Assembly: GCF_028769735.1 (NCBI RefSeq)
Contig: NC_088195.1
Location: forward strand, 248,001 to 312,000
Length of the DNA stretch: 64,000 nucleotides
Source: Zonotrichia leucophrys gambelii
Lineage: Eukaryota; Chordata; Aves; Passeriformes; Passerellidae
Reading direction: 5' to 3'
Each line of letters begins with the position of its first letter. Within the stretch, counting starts at the first letter, position 1. The translations under genes and the position numbers were made by a program. This document shows, in pieces, positions 1 through 11,130 of this stretch. Below the pieces are notes generated by a model, which was given only the letters and a program-made list of their open reading frames with translations, was not told where the DNA came from and did not search any database.

Positions 1-1915
1 AATTTAGATTAGAATTGAGCTGTTAATTATACATCTTAATTGAATTCCTTTGGGGTTGAACTTCTATATCTTGAAGAAACACAATTCCCCTGGGACTGGA
101 AAGGGCTACTGCAAAAGCACCAGCAGCCCTTCAGAGACCACAGCTGTGGAAAGGAAAACTGCACAGACGTGTTTCTATTTAAAAGCCTGAAGTTATATTT
201 AAAATGTGTAATTTAAATTTGCCCCCAGACTGCTTTAAATTACTCATTTCTCACTTATGCAGGATATTGCACAAGGAATTCCTTGGTTAGCAACTAACCC
301 TAAATTGTAGACTTCCCAGCATAATTAAACACCAACACATGCAGATATTTCAACAGGATCACTCACGCATTCCTGTTTTGTTTTAAATATAGAGCTACCT
401 ATAAATAAAATAATCATAACACTTTTATTGGAGTACTTCTTCGAGAAATCTTGACACTTAATTTTTAAAAAAATTATCTATTTAAAATAATGTTGACCAA
501 ACCATTGATTCAAAAAACCTGGATTGGTCTGATGAGTAACGCTTCTCAAATGTCTGTGAATGAATAGAATTAGCTTTAGTTGTCTTTACCTATCTTGAAT
601 TTGATTTTAATTTCCCAACGTAGGAAAAGCTACTGCAAAAAGAATTAATTGCTATTTTTTAAGCACTTTACTAAATTTTATTGCTCCATGTTTTAGAAAT
701 GAGGTGAGTTTCTATATAATATAAATCTCTGGGTACCATTAACATCTCTGATGGATGTTAGACCTGGATCTCCAAATAGTCTATGTAATTGTGCCTCAAA
801 ATCATATGATTAAAACCAAAACAAACCCTGAGCACTTTGCCATTAATGAATTGCAAGAGCACAAGACACTTTTGCTGGGTTTACTCTCCTAATGGTGCTT
901 TAGTATGTTAGCATTCAGAAGCAGTAACTGGGAAGGTAAAGTGTCTCTTTCCTCCACAGACTTCAGTTTAAGAAAGAATACAATTGTATTTTCTCATTTT
1001 ACAAAAAAAGGCTCATTTATAATTTGAGGTTTGTGTTAGATTTTAAAAACAGCTTGTCAAGAAGGGCAGTCCTTTTATGATTACTTATGTCTATAGAAAC
1101 TATTTTTTCTTCATTTAAAAATTTTCTGAAATCATTAGATAGAAATCAGAGCTGGAGGTATCCAGAGCCAGTAATTGCAAATTCAGCCAGCAGGTCCTCA
1201 GCGAGTGACCAGTAGTAGTGTTGTGAGTGCTGAAAGCTCCACATGCCACCCTTAGCCTGGCTAATCACCTGCTTTGGATTCTGTTACCAGAAATTGGAAA
1301 TTGCAAGGAGCTGCTATGTACAGAATTTATAACCCCGTCCTGGCACTGTTTTCTTTGAGGTCTGCTCTGTCAGCTGCTCTGAACAGATTTACTGTAGTCC
1401 ACAACCAGAAGTCTTCAAGAAGTACTAGGAAATAAATGTGTATGCAGCATGCTGGTTGTTTTGTACTTGCTCAGCTTCTTATGGGGTGTGGAGATGTGTT
1501 GTTCTTTCCAGGTAACAGGATTAGAGCTCTAGAGAGTTGAAAACACCTGAACTGTTTATTTGGTTCAGGTAATTTTGACAACTTGTGAACTTTACTGGTG
1601 TTTCCTCTGTCCTGTTAGAAAAGTAGGTACTAAAAACTGAGCCTGATTAAATACTTCAAAAATAAAGCCCATGCGAGTGAAAAAGAAGCCTGGGAAGAGA
1701 ATATTAATAATGAGAACAAATATGTGAAGACTCTTCATAATGAAAACAAGCATGTGATGTAGGGGAAAAATTTTTAAGAAGTTAAGTGCTGGAACCTAAG
1801 ATGTGCAGCAGGAGTCTTTCCTTCTGAAAGTTCAGAAATGAGTTACAAGGCTATAAATAATTCAGAAAGCAGTTCTTGATTATCAAATGTCAACATCTTC
1901 ATTTCTTCCTTTCAG
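1..1915 (+). other. ST7L: Intron of ST7L (partial)
   Basis: AT-rich sequence upstream of the first recognised ST7L exon. I read all frames and found no stretch resembling the preceding ST7-family exons, so the rest of the gene should lie to the left of the window. No repeat family was recognised. The intron ends in a normal pyrimidine-rich acceptor (TTCTTCCTTTCAG, ending at 1915). Confidence 0.7.
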
Positions 1916-2055
1916 CATTTCACGAAGTCTCTGTCTACCCCCAGAAGGAACTTCCCTTTTTCATCCATTTCACAGCAGGCCTGTGTTCCTTTTCAGCCAT
2001 GCTGGCCCTACTTACCCACCAGTTCCCTGAGCTGATGGTCATTTTTGCAAAAGCT
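1916..2055 (+). CDS. ST7L: ST7L penultimate coding exon
   Basis: This 140-nt exon encodes a conserved C-terminal segment of the ST7 family, containing [19 protein letters not shown] followed by a hydrophobic stretch and [16 protein letters not shown]. The acceptor is TTTCAG at 1911-1915 and the donor is GTAAGT at 2056. The exon begins after the first base of a codon and ends on a codon boundary. ST7 and ST7L are multi-pass membrane-associated proteins implicated in tumour suppression, with no settled biochemical activity. The run [17 protein letters not shown] is hydrophobic enough to be a membrane segment. I choose ST7L over ST7 because the neighbours are WNT2B and CTTNBP2NL, not WNT2 and CTTNBP2. 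Sequence alone would fit either paralogue. Confidence 0.88.
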
Positions 2056-3328
2056 GTAAGTACTGTGTTATCACGGGGCTTGCTAAGGTATCTTGTGGGT
2101 TTTTGGGAATTTTGAGGTCCAGGGCAAAGTAGCCTCTAGTCAATCTCATGCTTGTGGAGCATAAATTATTTTATCTGCTTTTATAAGAATCTTGGTAGTG
2201 ACAAACACATGTTGAAATTTGGACAAAATGTCTACTTTGGCAAGTGATTAACTATTACTGTTACATACCATGGCTTTGATTTGCTCTGTCATGGTTAGAG
2301 AGCAGCATTTCAGCACCAGAGAAATTTTTCCACAGAGCACTGTGGAAAAGTTATCCTTGTGGAAGTGCACAACTACAGTGGGAGAGCCTCAAAAATTAAT
2401 TTGTTGAGTGGAGATTAAGAGCAGAATGAGTAAAAGACTCAGCTGCAGGAAACAGGTCTCTTGTGAGCATTGAAAAGCCATAGCATGATGTAAGTGGAAT
2501 GGATGAGAACAGGTAAAGTAACTGGTGACTTCAAACCAGATTCAGAACTGAGTTTAGCTGTTACTTAACTTTTCAGGAGCTCAGTCAGTGGTTGTATATC
2601 TATTCTTAGGGTTTCTTTCCCTTACTTATTTGCTAGCATCTGCTGTCTGTAACCTCGTCATGTTTCCCTGGATTCTGGAAGCTGAGGAGCAAAGTGAATA
2701 GGCAGCTTCCAGTTCCAGCTTCTCAAACTTCTCCAAGCAGTAAGTTTGGCCTTTACTGAACTGTGGATCTCGTGCAGTAGAGCAGAGTAGCAAATAAAGA
2801 GCTCTGAACTCTTAAGGGAATCATTTATTCTGGCTTTGCTAGTCAAAATAGAGGGTAAAAGACATTTGCATCCTGGCTGGTTTAATGCAACAGGTAATGG
2901 AGACCCAGGAGGAAAACCTTTGTTTTTTGAAAATACTTTGTTCCTAGGAGTGTTGGCTTTACTGGTGAGCCCAGTCTGGTGTCCAAGTCATGCAGGTTGG
3001 AGAGTGGGGCCTCATTTCCACACAGTGGTGTTGATCTTTATGCTGGAAAACGTAGTTGGACATGCCAGTGACAAATTTCAGTGCTGCTCATAATTGGCTG
3101 GGTTCATAGTAACTAGGGGCTAACTATTTGTTTGATTAATTCTGTAAGGGCTGCATTAGCAAAGTTGTATGATTTCCAAAGAGATACAAGGTCAAATGTT
3201 ATGCTAACAGAGAATTGCTTGGTGAAGTTCTCTCTGCTGGGTTTCTTGAACTTGTAAGAAACAATGATACTCAACATCAAAGTAACATTTTTGTTTTTAT
3301 TGCTCGCAAACAGGGGTCCTACAACTTA

Positions 3329-3376
3329 GATGACTTTAAAGGTCCCTTCCAACCCAAACCATTCTGTGATTCTATT
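3329..3376 (+). mobile_element. CR1 LINE 3' end fragment
   Basis: Contains the CR1 terminal motif GGTCCCTTCCAACCCAAACC followed by ATTCTGTGATTCT, the short repeat tail of avian CR1. Only about 50 bp remain. Confidence 0.85.
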
Positions 3377-4149
3377 TCCGTTAGTAGATATCTTCAATAG
3401 TTTTACTACAGATAATGCTTTGATGACTGCTAACGCTTTATACATACTCTCTTGTCTTCTGGAGGTCTGTAGTAGTAGCATCTGTTTGAATTTTCATACC
3501 AAAAATGGAAGATTATCTTCTATTTAATGATACCAGCCTTTCCACTCAAGTGTACTCTAATAAAGCAATTATTATTTGTTATATTGAGCATTATATCTTC
3601 AAGTAATTCCAGTACTTCAGGCTTTTAAAATTATTTTTTCCTATGTATTTCATTGCTTCAAGTATTTTTAATCTTACTGTTCTTTAACTTACTAAATACA
3701 ATAACTTGAGATAATAAAGTTCTAGCTGGTATTTCTGGAGTGCTTTGGCTGTAGATAAAAGCAATGCAAAATGTATTTCCAGCTCTTGAATTTCCAAGAA
3801 ATCTAGAACACAGTTTTAGGAATGGCAATTGGAAAGTATTGTGTATATGGAATCTTTCACTGTAAATCTCCAAGCAGTGACTCCTTAGATTACATTTCAG
3901 TTACTTCTTAATCAAACTCTTTTTCCAGCAGTTGAATCCACAGCAAGCTGAATGCCTCAGAAGGGGTTTAAGAAGTTGAATACCTTTCTATGGACTTGAA
4001 AAGTCTGAGTTTACATATTTTCATTTGTTAGTGCTTGAGTTTGTTTCCTCCATAATAAATCACAGGGTAAACCTTGGCAAATTGCTAAAAATATTCCAAG
4101 TGGCCAAAAATCACAAGGAAGCGTTTAGTAGTTCCAATGTACACAGTGT

Positions 4150-4330
4150 GATGGCGCGGCGGCCGCGGCGCTGGGAGCCGGCGCCGCGGGGATTTCTGCT
4201 GTGCTGCGGCCCCGGGGCTCTGCAGGTGCCGGGGACTGCTGCTGGCACAGCCTTGGGCATTTGCTGATGCACTCGGAGCCGTGAGCGTGCCCAGAGCAGC
4301 CGTGGCTGCCGAATCCCTGCAGTGTCCAAG
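4150..4330. other. Isolated CpG-rich block in the ST7L intron
   Basis: An abrupt GC-rich segment with many CpGs (for example GCGCGGCGGCCGCGGCGC near 4154) inside an AT-rich intron. It directly abuts a CR1 3' end at 4368, so it may be 5' CR1-derived or captured sequence. No splice-bounded ORF is evident. Confidence 0.5.
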
Positions 4331-4367
4331 GCCAGCTTGGGGGGGCTTGCAGCAGCCTCAGATGGTG

Positions 4368-4453
4368 GAAGGTGCCCCTGCCCTTGACAAGGTGGTGGAA
4401 TTAGGTGATCTTTAAGGGCCCTTTGAACCCAAACTGTTCTGTGATTCCGTGAT
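4368..4453 (+). mobile_element. CR1 LINE 3' end fragment
   Basis: Carries a degraded CR1 3' end: TGATCTTTAAGGGCCCTTTG, then an ACCCAAACTGTTCTGTGATTCC-like tail. It lies directly to the right of the CpG-rich block. Confidence 0.75.
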
Positions 4454-4950
4454 AACTGTGTGAGTTGGTGCTGCTGAGGACAGTGGGACAGGCAGTGGCA
4501 GAAGATCCACAGGGGCTGTAGGACCAGCAGGTGCCCCCTGGCCCTCCCTGTTTATTTCACTCAGATTTCTGATCTCTTGGAGAATCACTGTTCTTGATCA
4601 TCAGACAGCTCTGTTTCTGAAGTAGCTGCAGTAAGTGACAGAAGGTAGGAAGGTATGCAAATGACGATAATCTGAACTGTCTGAAGAAGCTGAAAAATGC
4701 TGCTAGATAAAACAGCTTATGTCAAAATTGCAGACAAAAGGGTCTGATTGTTTTTTCATTCAGTATGAATTTTTATTTTTTAATAATTACATAGATGGAG
4801 GACTAGGTGGACGTATATCATCTTGCAAAAGTGAGGGTGCGCAGTTCCTTCTGTAATACAAACACACCAAGAAGAACACCAGTGACACAGAGTGATAGCA
4901 GGCACTGTAAACAGATCTCAAAAGTTCCTGAAAACAATGAACTTACCTTC

Positions 4951-5100
4951 ACAGAGTCACAGAATGGTTTGGTGGGAAGGGACCTTAAAGCCCATCCAGT
5001 TCCACCTCCTTCCACTACCCCAGGGTGCTCCAAGCTCCATCCAGCCTGGCCTTGGGCACTTCCAGGCATGGGGCAGCCACAGCTTCTCTGGACAATTCCA
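4951..5100 (-). mobile_element. CR1 LINE fragment, reverse orientation
   Basis: Begins with ACAGAGTCACAGAATGGTTT and a GGGAAGGGACCTTAAAGCCC-like run. This is the reverse complement of a CR1 3' end, followed by the usual CR1 body (CATCCAGCCTGGCCTTGGGC). Confidence 0.85.
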
Positions 5101-6221
5101 AGCAGATCAATCCCATTTTTTACATCAGAACTTTATGTTACTGGAATAGACCAGTGTAAATTATTATTAAAATACTGAAAAAATAGTGCAGCAATGTTCC
5201 TGCTGTATCCTACTGAAAACAACTTTATTTTTCAGGGAATTGGACAAAATCCTAAGACAGTCCCTGTTCCAAAGTGGTTTTATATGGATTGCTTGATACT
5301 TTCACAACAAAGAAAGAAGTCATGGGATTTAAATTAAAAATTGGCTAATTTTTGTGATTGCAAGATTAGGAGAAAACATTCTTCATTCTGGCTGTTCCCT
5401 AGCTCCCTGTTGGAGGATTCCTTGCCATTTTGTCTGTGGCAGCCGTCTAGGGACAGAAAATAGGGCAAAGCAGAGCCGCGTCTGGCAAGTCCTGCTTTAT
5501 GTGACACTCTGCTTTACTTTAAGAACAAATCCCCCTACCACTTTCCCCAAAGCTCATTAAGTGAGACTGGAGAATTAACTTTTTAGCCAGCTGCTGAACT
5601 TTTCATATTTATAAACACTTGAGTCTTTTGCTTATCTAAGAGAAAATGTGTATAGTTTGGAGATGTGCACTTCCCTGCCAATGTGTAATGAGTGGTTCTA
5701 CACTTGGTAGGGAAAAAAAGCCTGAAGTTTCCTGTCAGAGCTGAGTGTCGATGCCAAGGGCAAAGGTTTCTTGCCTTGCTAATCTACATCTTAACTCATG
5801 CACTTAATGTGAAGGTGCCACACGCTAACAGGCAGGGAAGAAGCCCACTGCAAGGAAAAGCACCTACACTGCTGTGAATGTTATGTTTTAAAAGCCTTTT
5901 TAATGTAATATTTGAGGTTATGATAGAAGCCAGGAGGGCCAAAGTAAAACTTTCAAAGTAAATGAGTCGTGTTGTTGCTAACTCACGAATTGAGGGTTTG
6001 CACAAGGATAACCCGAGTGCCAGCAGAATATCTGGGGGATGGGTTGAGAAGGTGCAGGGGAGTTTGCATGATTTGTTTTAGCCTAATCTTACTTCTGGAA
6101 CTGTTTAGATGGCTTCTAGAATATGGATCTCATCTGGAAGCACAGACTGGTCTTGGTGGATGGGCTGTTCCATTTGGGTCAGTGACTTGTAAATAATCTA
6201 TGCCTGAATATTGAAAAAATT

Positions 6222-6272
6222 TGGTGATCTCTAAGGTCCCTTCCAACCTAAAGAGTTCTGTGATTCTCTGAA
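6222..6272 (+). mobile_element. CR1 LINE 3' end fragment
   Basis: Contains CTAAGGTCCCTTCCAACCTA followed by TTCTGTGATTCT, the avian CR1 3' terminus. Confidence 0.8.
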
Positions 6273-6675
6273 AATCCGCTGTCCTGTGCTCTCTGGTGTG
6301 CTGAGCCCTGAAGGCACAGTGCTGAGCAGCTGGCAGAGTGGAGCAATGCCATCCTAACCCTGTGTTTGTGCCCAGGTGCTGCGGCTGCTGTGGCCAGTGA
6401 GTGCTCCCAGTGTTCTGGCCTCCAGCTGAAGGGACTGCGCCCGGGGTGAGTGCACGAGCCTGGGCTGGGCCTTCCAGAGGCTGCTGCTGCTTCTGTGTCT
6501 GCATTAATGTCTGATGTTTGCAACACGCCTGTTTCATGGCATCAGCAGCGAAGGGGTTGGAATTGTGTTGCCCTGAGGGCAAGACGCAGGATGGTTTTTG
6601 CTCATACCTAGAGTCTGCAGAAGGAAGTTGGTTTGGAAACTGAGCTGATTTATGGTTGTGTTCTGTTACTTCCAG

Positions 6676-6759
6676 TGCTTTGGGACTCTTCTTCCACCCT
6701 TCATCTTCACTCTGGAACACATTGAGGACCTGCTGCTGTCCAGCCCCGGCATCAGCTGA
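6676..6759 (+). CDS. ST7L: ST7L terminal coding exon (with stop)
   Basis: The acceptor is TTACTTCCAG ending at 6675. The exon continues the phase-0 frame of the exon at 1916-2055 and encodes CFGTLLPPFIFTLEHIEDLL followed by LSSPGIS and a TGA stop at 6757-6759. It aligns position by position with the ST7-family C terminus as I remember it (pattern GTL-x-PP-x-x-F-x-x-E-x-x-E-x-x-L-x-SS). The assignment is therefore homology by eye plus correct splice phase. The family has several alternative C termini, so this may be one of several ends. The 3' UTR lies downstream; I could not fix its polyadenylation site. Confidence 0.8.
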   Translation, partial: CFGTLLPPFIFTLEHIEDLLLSSPGIS

Positions 6760-8399
6760 CTGGTGTGACTGGCGTGTATTTTCCATGATAGTTTGATTTT
6801 ATTCTTATGAGCCTCACTTGGTGGTTGGCTGAACCCCAGCTGTGGGAGCCAAGGAAGAAATCTGGGCTCTTCAAACTGATATCCTTGACCGGCTTCCATG
6901 CTCATGGTGCTTAACATATGAATTTCTCCTTTGGCCTTAATCTGTAATCATCTAAGAAAATAGTTCTTGTTGAGCAATAGTTTATTGCTCTCTAAATCAG
7001 TTGGACAACTGGAAGCTCATACTTCCTCTGTAAGAAAGGAGAATACACAAACTGAGCAGGTGTTTGGAGTACTGATGCTTCCTTCTCAGCTGCAGATGCA
7101 CCAGATACTTGGCTTAGATTTAATTTCATAAGCCTTTTTCAAAATATTTGTTAACAGCAAAGTATGGTTCTGCTTTCTTTATTAAAAGGTTGCTACTTAA
7201 CACATCGAATTTGTTGACTTCTTAAGTGTCTGTTAAATATAGATTACAATGTGCAAACAAAGATTTGTTTCTTCTCTATCGTATGAGCTTGCATTACTCA
7301 AGGAGATGGTAAACATCTATTTCACATTACTTCTTTAGATTTAATTTGCATCTTTTATTCTTCAACACAAGGCATTTTGAAAGACAGGATGGCTTCTGAA
7401 ACTGCCCAAAGTGTTGTGGTATCTGCAGGGGAGTCTGTTGGGAGACCTGAACATTCAAGTTCTGTTAGTCCAAAGTAGTTTCAGTGTTGTTATGAAGACT
7501 TGAAGAGAATGGAGATGTGGAAAACTCTTCAAAGGATTTGCTTCACATGCAGAGCAGCCCTGAGGGTTTGTTTACTGCAGAGGTGAAAAAATGGCTGTGG
7601 CAGCCGCGTGGTTTGAGGTAATTGGCGTGACTTCCATTTCTGCTCTCCCATTAGAGCAAAAGAAGAATTAATTACTTTTCTTTTTGCTTATTTTCAAATC
7701 CTTCTTTACCTTTTAAACCAAGTTCTGTGAAGTAGAAAGTCACCTCTGCATCTCATGTAAATGTAGTTTATTTAGAACTCTGAAGGGAAACATACTTGCT
7801 TAGGTGGAAATGCCATTGTTTGCTCTCCACTGGATATATCTGTTGACTGGACTTAAATCCAGGTTAACTGTTTGAATTCATCAAGGAATCAAAAGGGAGG
7901 CCCTACAGAAAGATACTACCAGTGTTTTTAGAGTTACCTAACAACTAGAATGTAATTTTCCCAACTTTTTTTTCTGTTGGTCACTGGGGCTGTTTCTCAC
8001 CTTGGAATCACTGTGGTGATTAATAGGCCTGTTGTGTTCATGTGATTTCACTTCATGGTCTGCAGGGGCCCATAAGGTAACCAGCCTAATGCTTTTTAAA
8101 GTTGAACCTTTTCCAGCAGTTGTGTGGGGTTATAAATGAAGCTCTGCCTCCCATGTATCATCCCAAGAGCTGCTTTCTCTCACTGTCCTCCCTTGACATA
8201 ACAGTAACAGAAAGGGGATGGGCTTGTTCTGAAAGGAGAGCTGGCAGCAGGCTGTGTAATGAAAATCTTCCTGTCTCTAGAAGTGCCAGCAATCCTAGGA
8301 AGCAGTGCTGTCTATGCAGGATTGTCCATGGTTTTGGGAAGTGTTCCTTTGCCACTTGGGAGCAGACACCTGACCCATACCTCAGTGATACCATATCAA

Positions 8400-8446
8400 T
8401 TGTGTGTGTGTATATACGCATATGCATCTGTATGTATATATACATT
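8400..8446. repeat. TG/TA-rich microsatellite
   Basis: A run of TGTGTGTGTG passes into TATATACGCATATGC and TGTATGTATATATAC, an impure alternating purine-pyrimidine repeat. Confidence 0.8.
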
Positions 8447-9267
8447 CAAAATTACGATTATTACTCAGGACAAGATGAATATTGATGTAACTTCTTTGAA
8501 ACAAGGACTGTGGTGACTTTACAGCCATTGGGATGGCAATAGCTTTTCCACAAGGCTTTATGTGGCAGAGGTGAGGCAGTTCAGTCTAATAAATATTTCA
8601 GGGTAACAAGGTCTGTTCATTGCAGCCCTAGTTCGTGTGGGTTATAAATCACATCAGAATTCTGGGGAGTAATCTCTGACAGGTATTTACCATGCTGAGA
8701 GTCCTTCATTTTTAAAATTTGGAATAGATGCCTGTTAGTAGCTTTTATGCATGTATGTCTGTGGCAGAAGGACTTTTCATGCTTTCAGACACCTTGGTCA
8801 CTGAGGTTATGGGGACAAATTCATATGGAGATGGCCCTGGGGTGGTTCTCCATCCAGATTTGTCACAGGCCAGTTCCCTTCCTGCATCTCTCCAGCACTG
8901 CCTAGGCAGGTTTATTCCCTGCTCCTCATCCTGGAATTGTTGTGAGGGTGCCAAGCCTCATAGATCCATGACTCTGAGCAAGGCAGGGTGTAAAGGTCAT
9001 AGTTGAGACCATTAATAACAAGGTGCAAACGGCTGGTTTATATGTAATGTGAAGCTTTTTACTTATTTCATTTTTGCACTTTGGGGGCTCTGTTTGCTTA
9101 TGGAGCGCTTGGTGTCTGGTACCTATTTAGCCTGAGAGCAGGCAATTGGGTTCCTTCAGGCCTTCAGAGGAATGCAGAAAATTGTTCTCTGGTGTTGTAA
9201 TTCTGCTGGGATAACTGGAGCTTATTTGTCTCACTGCTTATTAAATGCATACTTGTCTAGAGGTCCT

Positions 9268-9292
9268 CTTTTTTTTTTTTTTTCTTTTTTTC
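9268..9292. repeat. Poly-T tract
   Basis: Nearly pure T run with one C. It could be the A-tail of an old reverse-strand retroposed sequence, but no source element is recognisable beside it. Confidence 0.75.
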
Positions 9293-9672
9293 CTGGGAAA
9301 CATTGGGTGAATCCCAAGGACCACAAGTGAGAGGAAGATTCCAGGAGGAGGGGGAGAGGGAAGTGCCTGCACCTCTCCACAAGCTGCATCATCCACTCCA
9401 GTGCCAGCAGAATGAAGAGGTTAAATATGAGAGCAGACTCCCTTAGGGAAAGGAGATGTATGTATGGGGCTCGGCCAGACATAAATTACTCTTGCCCTTC
9501 CCCCTGCTCAGAGGGAGACAGTGAGGGGAGCAGCACCTCCCAAGCACTGATGTTTGGGGTGTTTGTGTGGGAGCCAGTGAGGCTGCGCTGAGGTGTCAGA
9601 ATGGGCCCAGCTGTGCAGGCCAGGAGCACGTGTGAGCTGTGCTGTGCTCTGGCACAGGGCACCGTGGGGTTC

Positions 9673-9925
9673 ATGGAATCATGGACTAGCTGAAGGCACC
9701 TGCAGAGGTCAAGTCCAGCTGCTGGCCGTGCTCAGGACAGCCGTGATCCCCCTGTGCCTGAAGAGCACTGTGCAAAGGCTCCTGGAGCTCTGGCAGCCGA
9801 GGGGCCATGACCATTCCCTGGCAAGCCAGTTCAGTGCCCGACCACCCTCTGGGGAAAGAACCTTTTCCTGATAGCCCATCTGAACCTCTTCTCCACCAGA
9901 TTCTGAGCAGTGCCTAGCTTGCCCT
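9673..9925 (-). mobile_element. CR1 LINE fragment, reverse orientation
   Basis: Starts with CATGGAATCATGGACTAGC, then GGTCAAGTCCAGCTGCTGGC, CTCCTGGAGCTCTGGCAGCC and GAAAGAACCTTTTCCTGATA. These are degraded reverse-strand CR1 landmarks in the right order. Confidence 0.82.
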
Positions 9926-11042
9926 GTTTTGCTGTTAAGAGGGACAGACTCCTCTTGTCTGCATTTCATTAGGATGGCTGTAGAGGTGATGTGTGAGCTG
10001 TTGTCACCTGCTTTTGGGAAAAATATCTACAGATCAGTCAGGATGACAGTAGCAATCACAGTGGGCTTCTGTGCTCAGTGTCCTGTGCTCCGAATTCACC
10101 CATCTTACAGTAAAGGTGGATAAAGAGTAAAGGCAGCTTCGTTTCCAGCTCTGTCTCCTGGCTGCCTCCTCCCTGTCTGGAGCCTCCTTGGCAGGGTGTG
10201 CTCTGCACGCCCCAGCCCTTACTGGAGGGACAAGGCTGTGATCAGGAATGCTGCTCATGTGCTTGGAATTTTCCTCATTTCCAGCCTCGACTGCTGTTTT
10301 GTGCTCTTTGGTGGGATCTTCAGTGAGTCTGGTCATTGGGGAGAGCGAGATAACACGCCCTTGCTGACGGCATCACTGAGGGTGCATCCACCACGATGAG
10401 CGTGTTCCTCCACTGGGATCTTCCTCCTTTGGTTCTTTCTGGCCAGCAGCATTCTCCTTTTACTCTGGATGCTTTGGGTTGTGCAATCACGGTGCGGCCT
10501 CATCGGCCGGACCCTTCTCTTAACAGCCTCTTGATTTCTTTGCTAATTTGGCTGTGGGCTTTCATCAGTTATAAAACAGAGTGACACAGTATGTGACTAT
10601 TGCATTCTCCTGCCTTGACTCACTGGCTGTGATTGCAGAGCAGTGACCCCCCTGCTGCTAGCTGGAGCAGCCCTCTGTGACTCTGCTTCAGGAATATGGG
10701 ATGTGAAAGCTTGCACAGACCTTGACAGGCTGTGTGAATGTTAGGCCAAATGCCGCAGTAAATCTGCCCCGGAGGGCTGGGTCTGTTACGGCAGGTTTGT
10801 AATCCCCCATGGATTACACTGGTCACAGGTACCTGAGCAAAGCCTTCTGTGCCTTTAGGGACTCAATGGAGAACAGAAAAGGCCTGTGGGGAGATAAGGG
10901 GGTGTTGGGATTGGGATGTAGCTTGGCCACGAGGTCACCTGCATCGCTGAGCTCTAGAATTTATGGATCTTGCCGTTACCTCCATCCCAAAAAATGGTGG
11001 TGTCACCTGGGCTAAGGCCTGTTCTCACCCACATGGAGAAAA

Positions 11043-11130
11043 TCAGAATCATAGAGTCTCCTGGACTATGGAAGAGACCCAGAAGGAACATTTGGATGTC
11101 AAGTCCAATTCCTGGCCCTGCACATGATTC
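11043..11130 (-). mobile_element. CR1 LINE fragment, reverse orientation
   Basis: TCAGAATCATAGAGTCTCCT, then a GGAAGAGACCCAGAAGGAAC-like run and CAAGTCCAATTCCTGGCCCT match the reverse complement of a CR1 3' end. Confidence 0.75.

Larger units (their letters stand above)
2056..6675 (+). other. ST7L: Last intron of ST7L
   Basis: A 4.6-kb intron between the two recognised ST7L exons. It holds four CR1 3' fragments (near 3.33, 4.37, 4.95 and 6.22 kb) and an isolated CpG-rich block at 4150-4330. The rest is AT-rich and featureless. The flanking exons join in phase 0 at both ends, so no intermediate exon is needed, although alternative exons are known in this family. Confidence 0.75.

Noticed and set aside
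9673..9925. Possible coding exon on the minus strand
   Set aside because: The sequence follows CR1 reverse-strand landmarks; the open frame is incidental.
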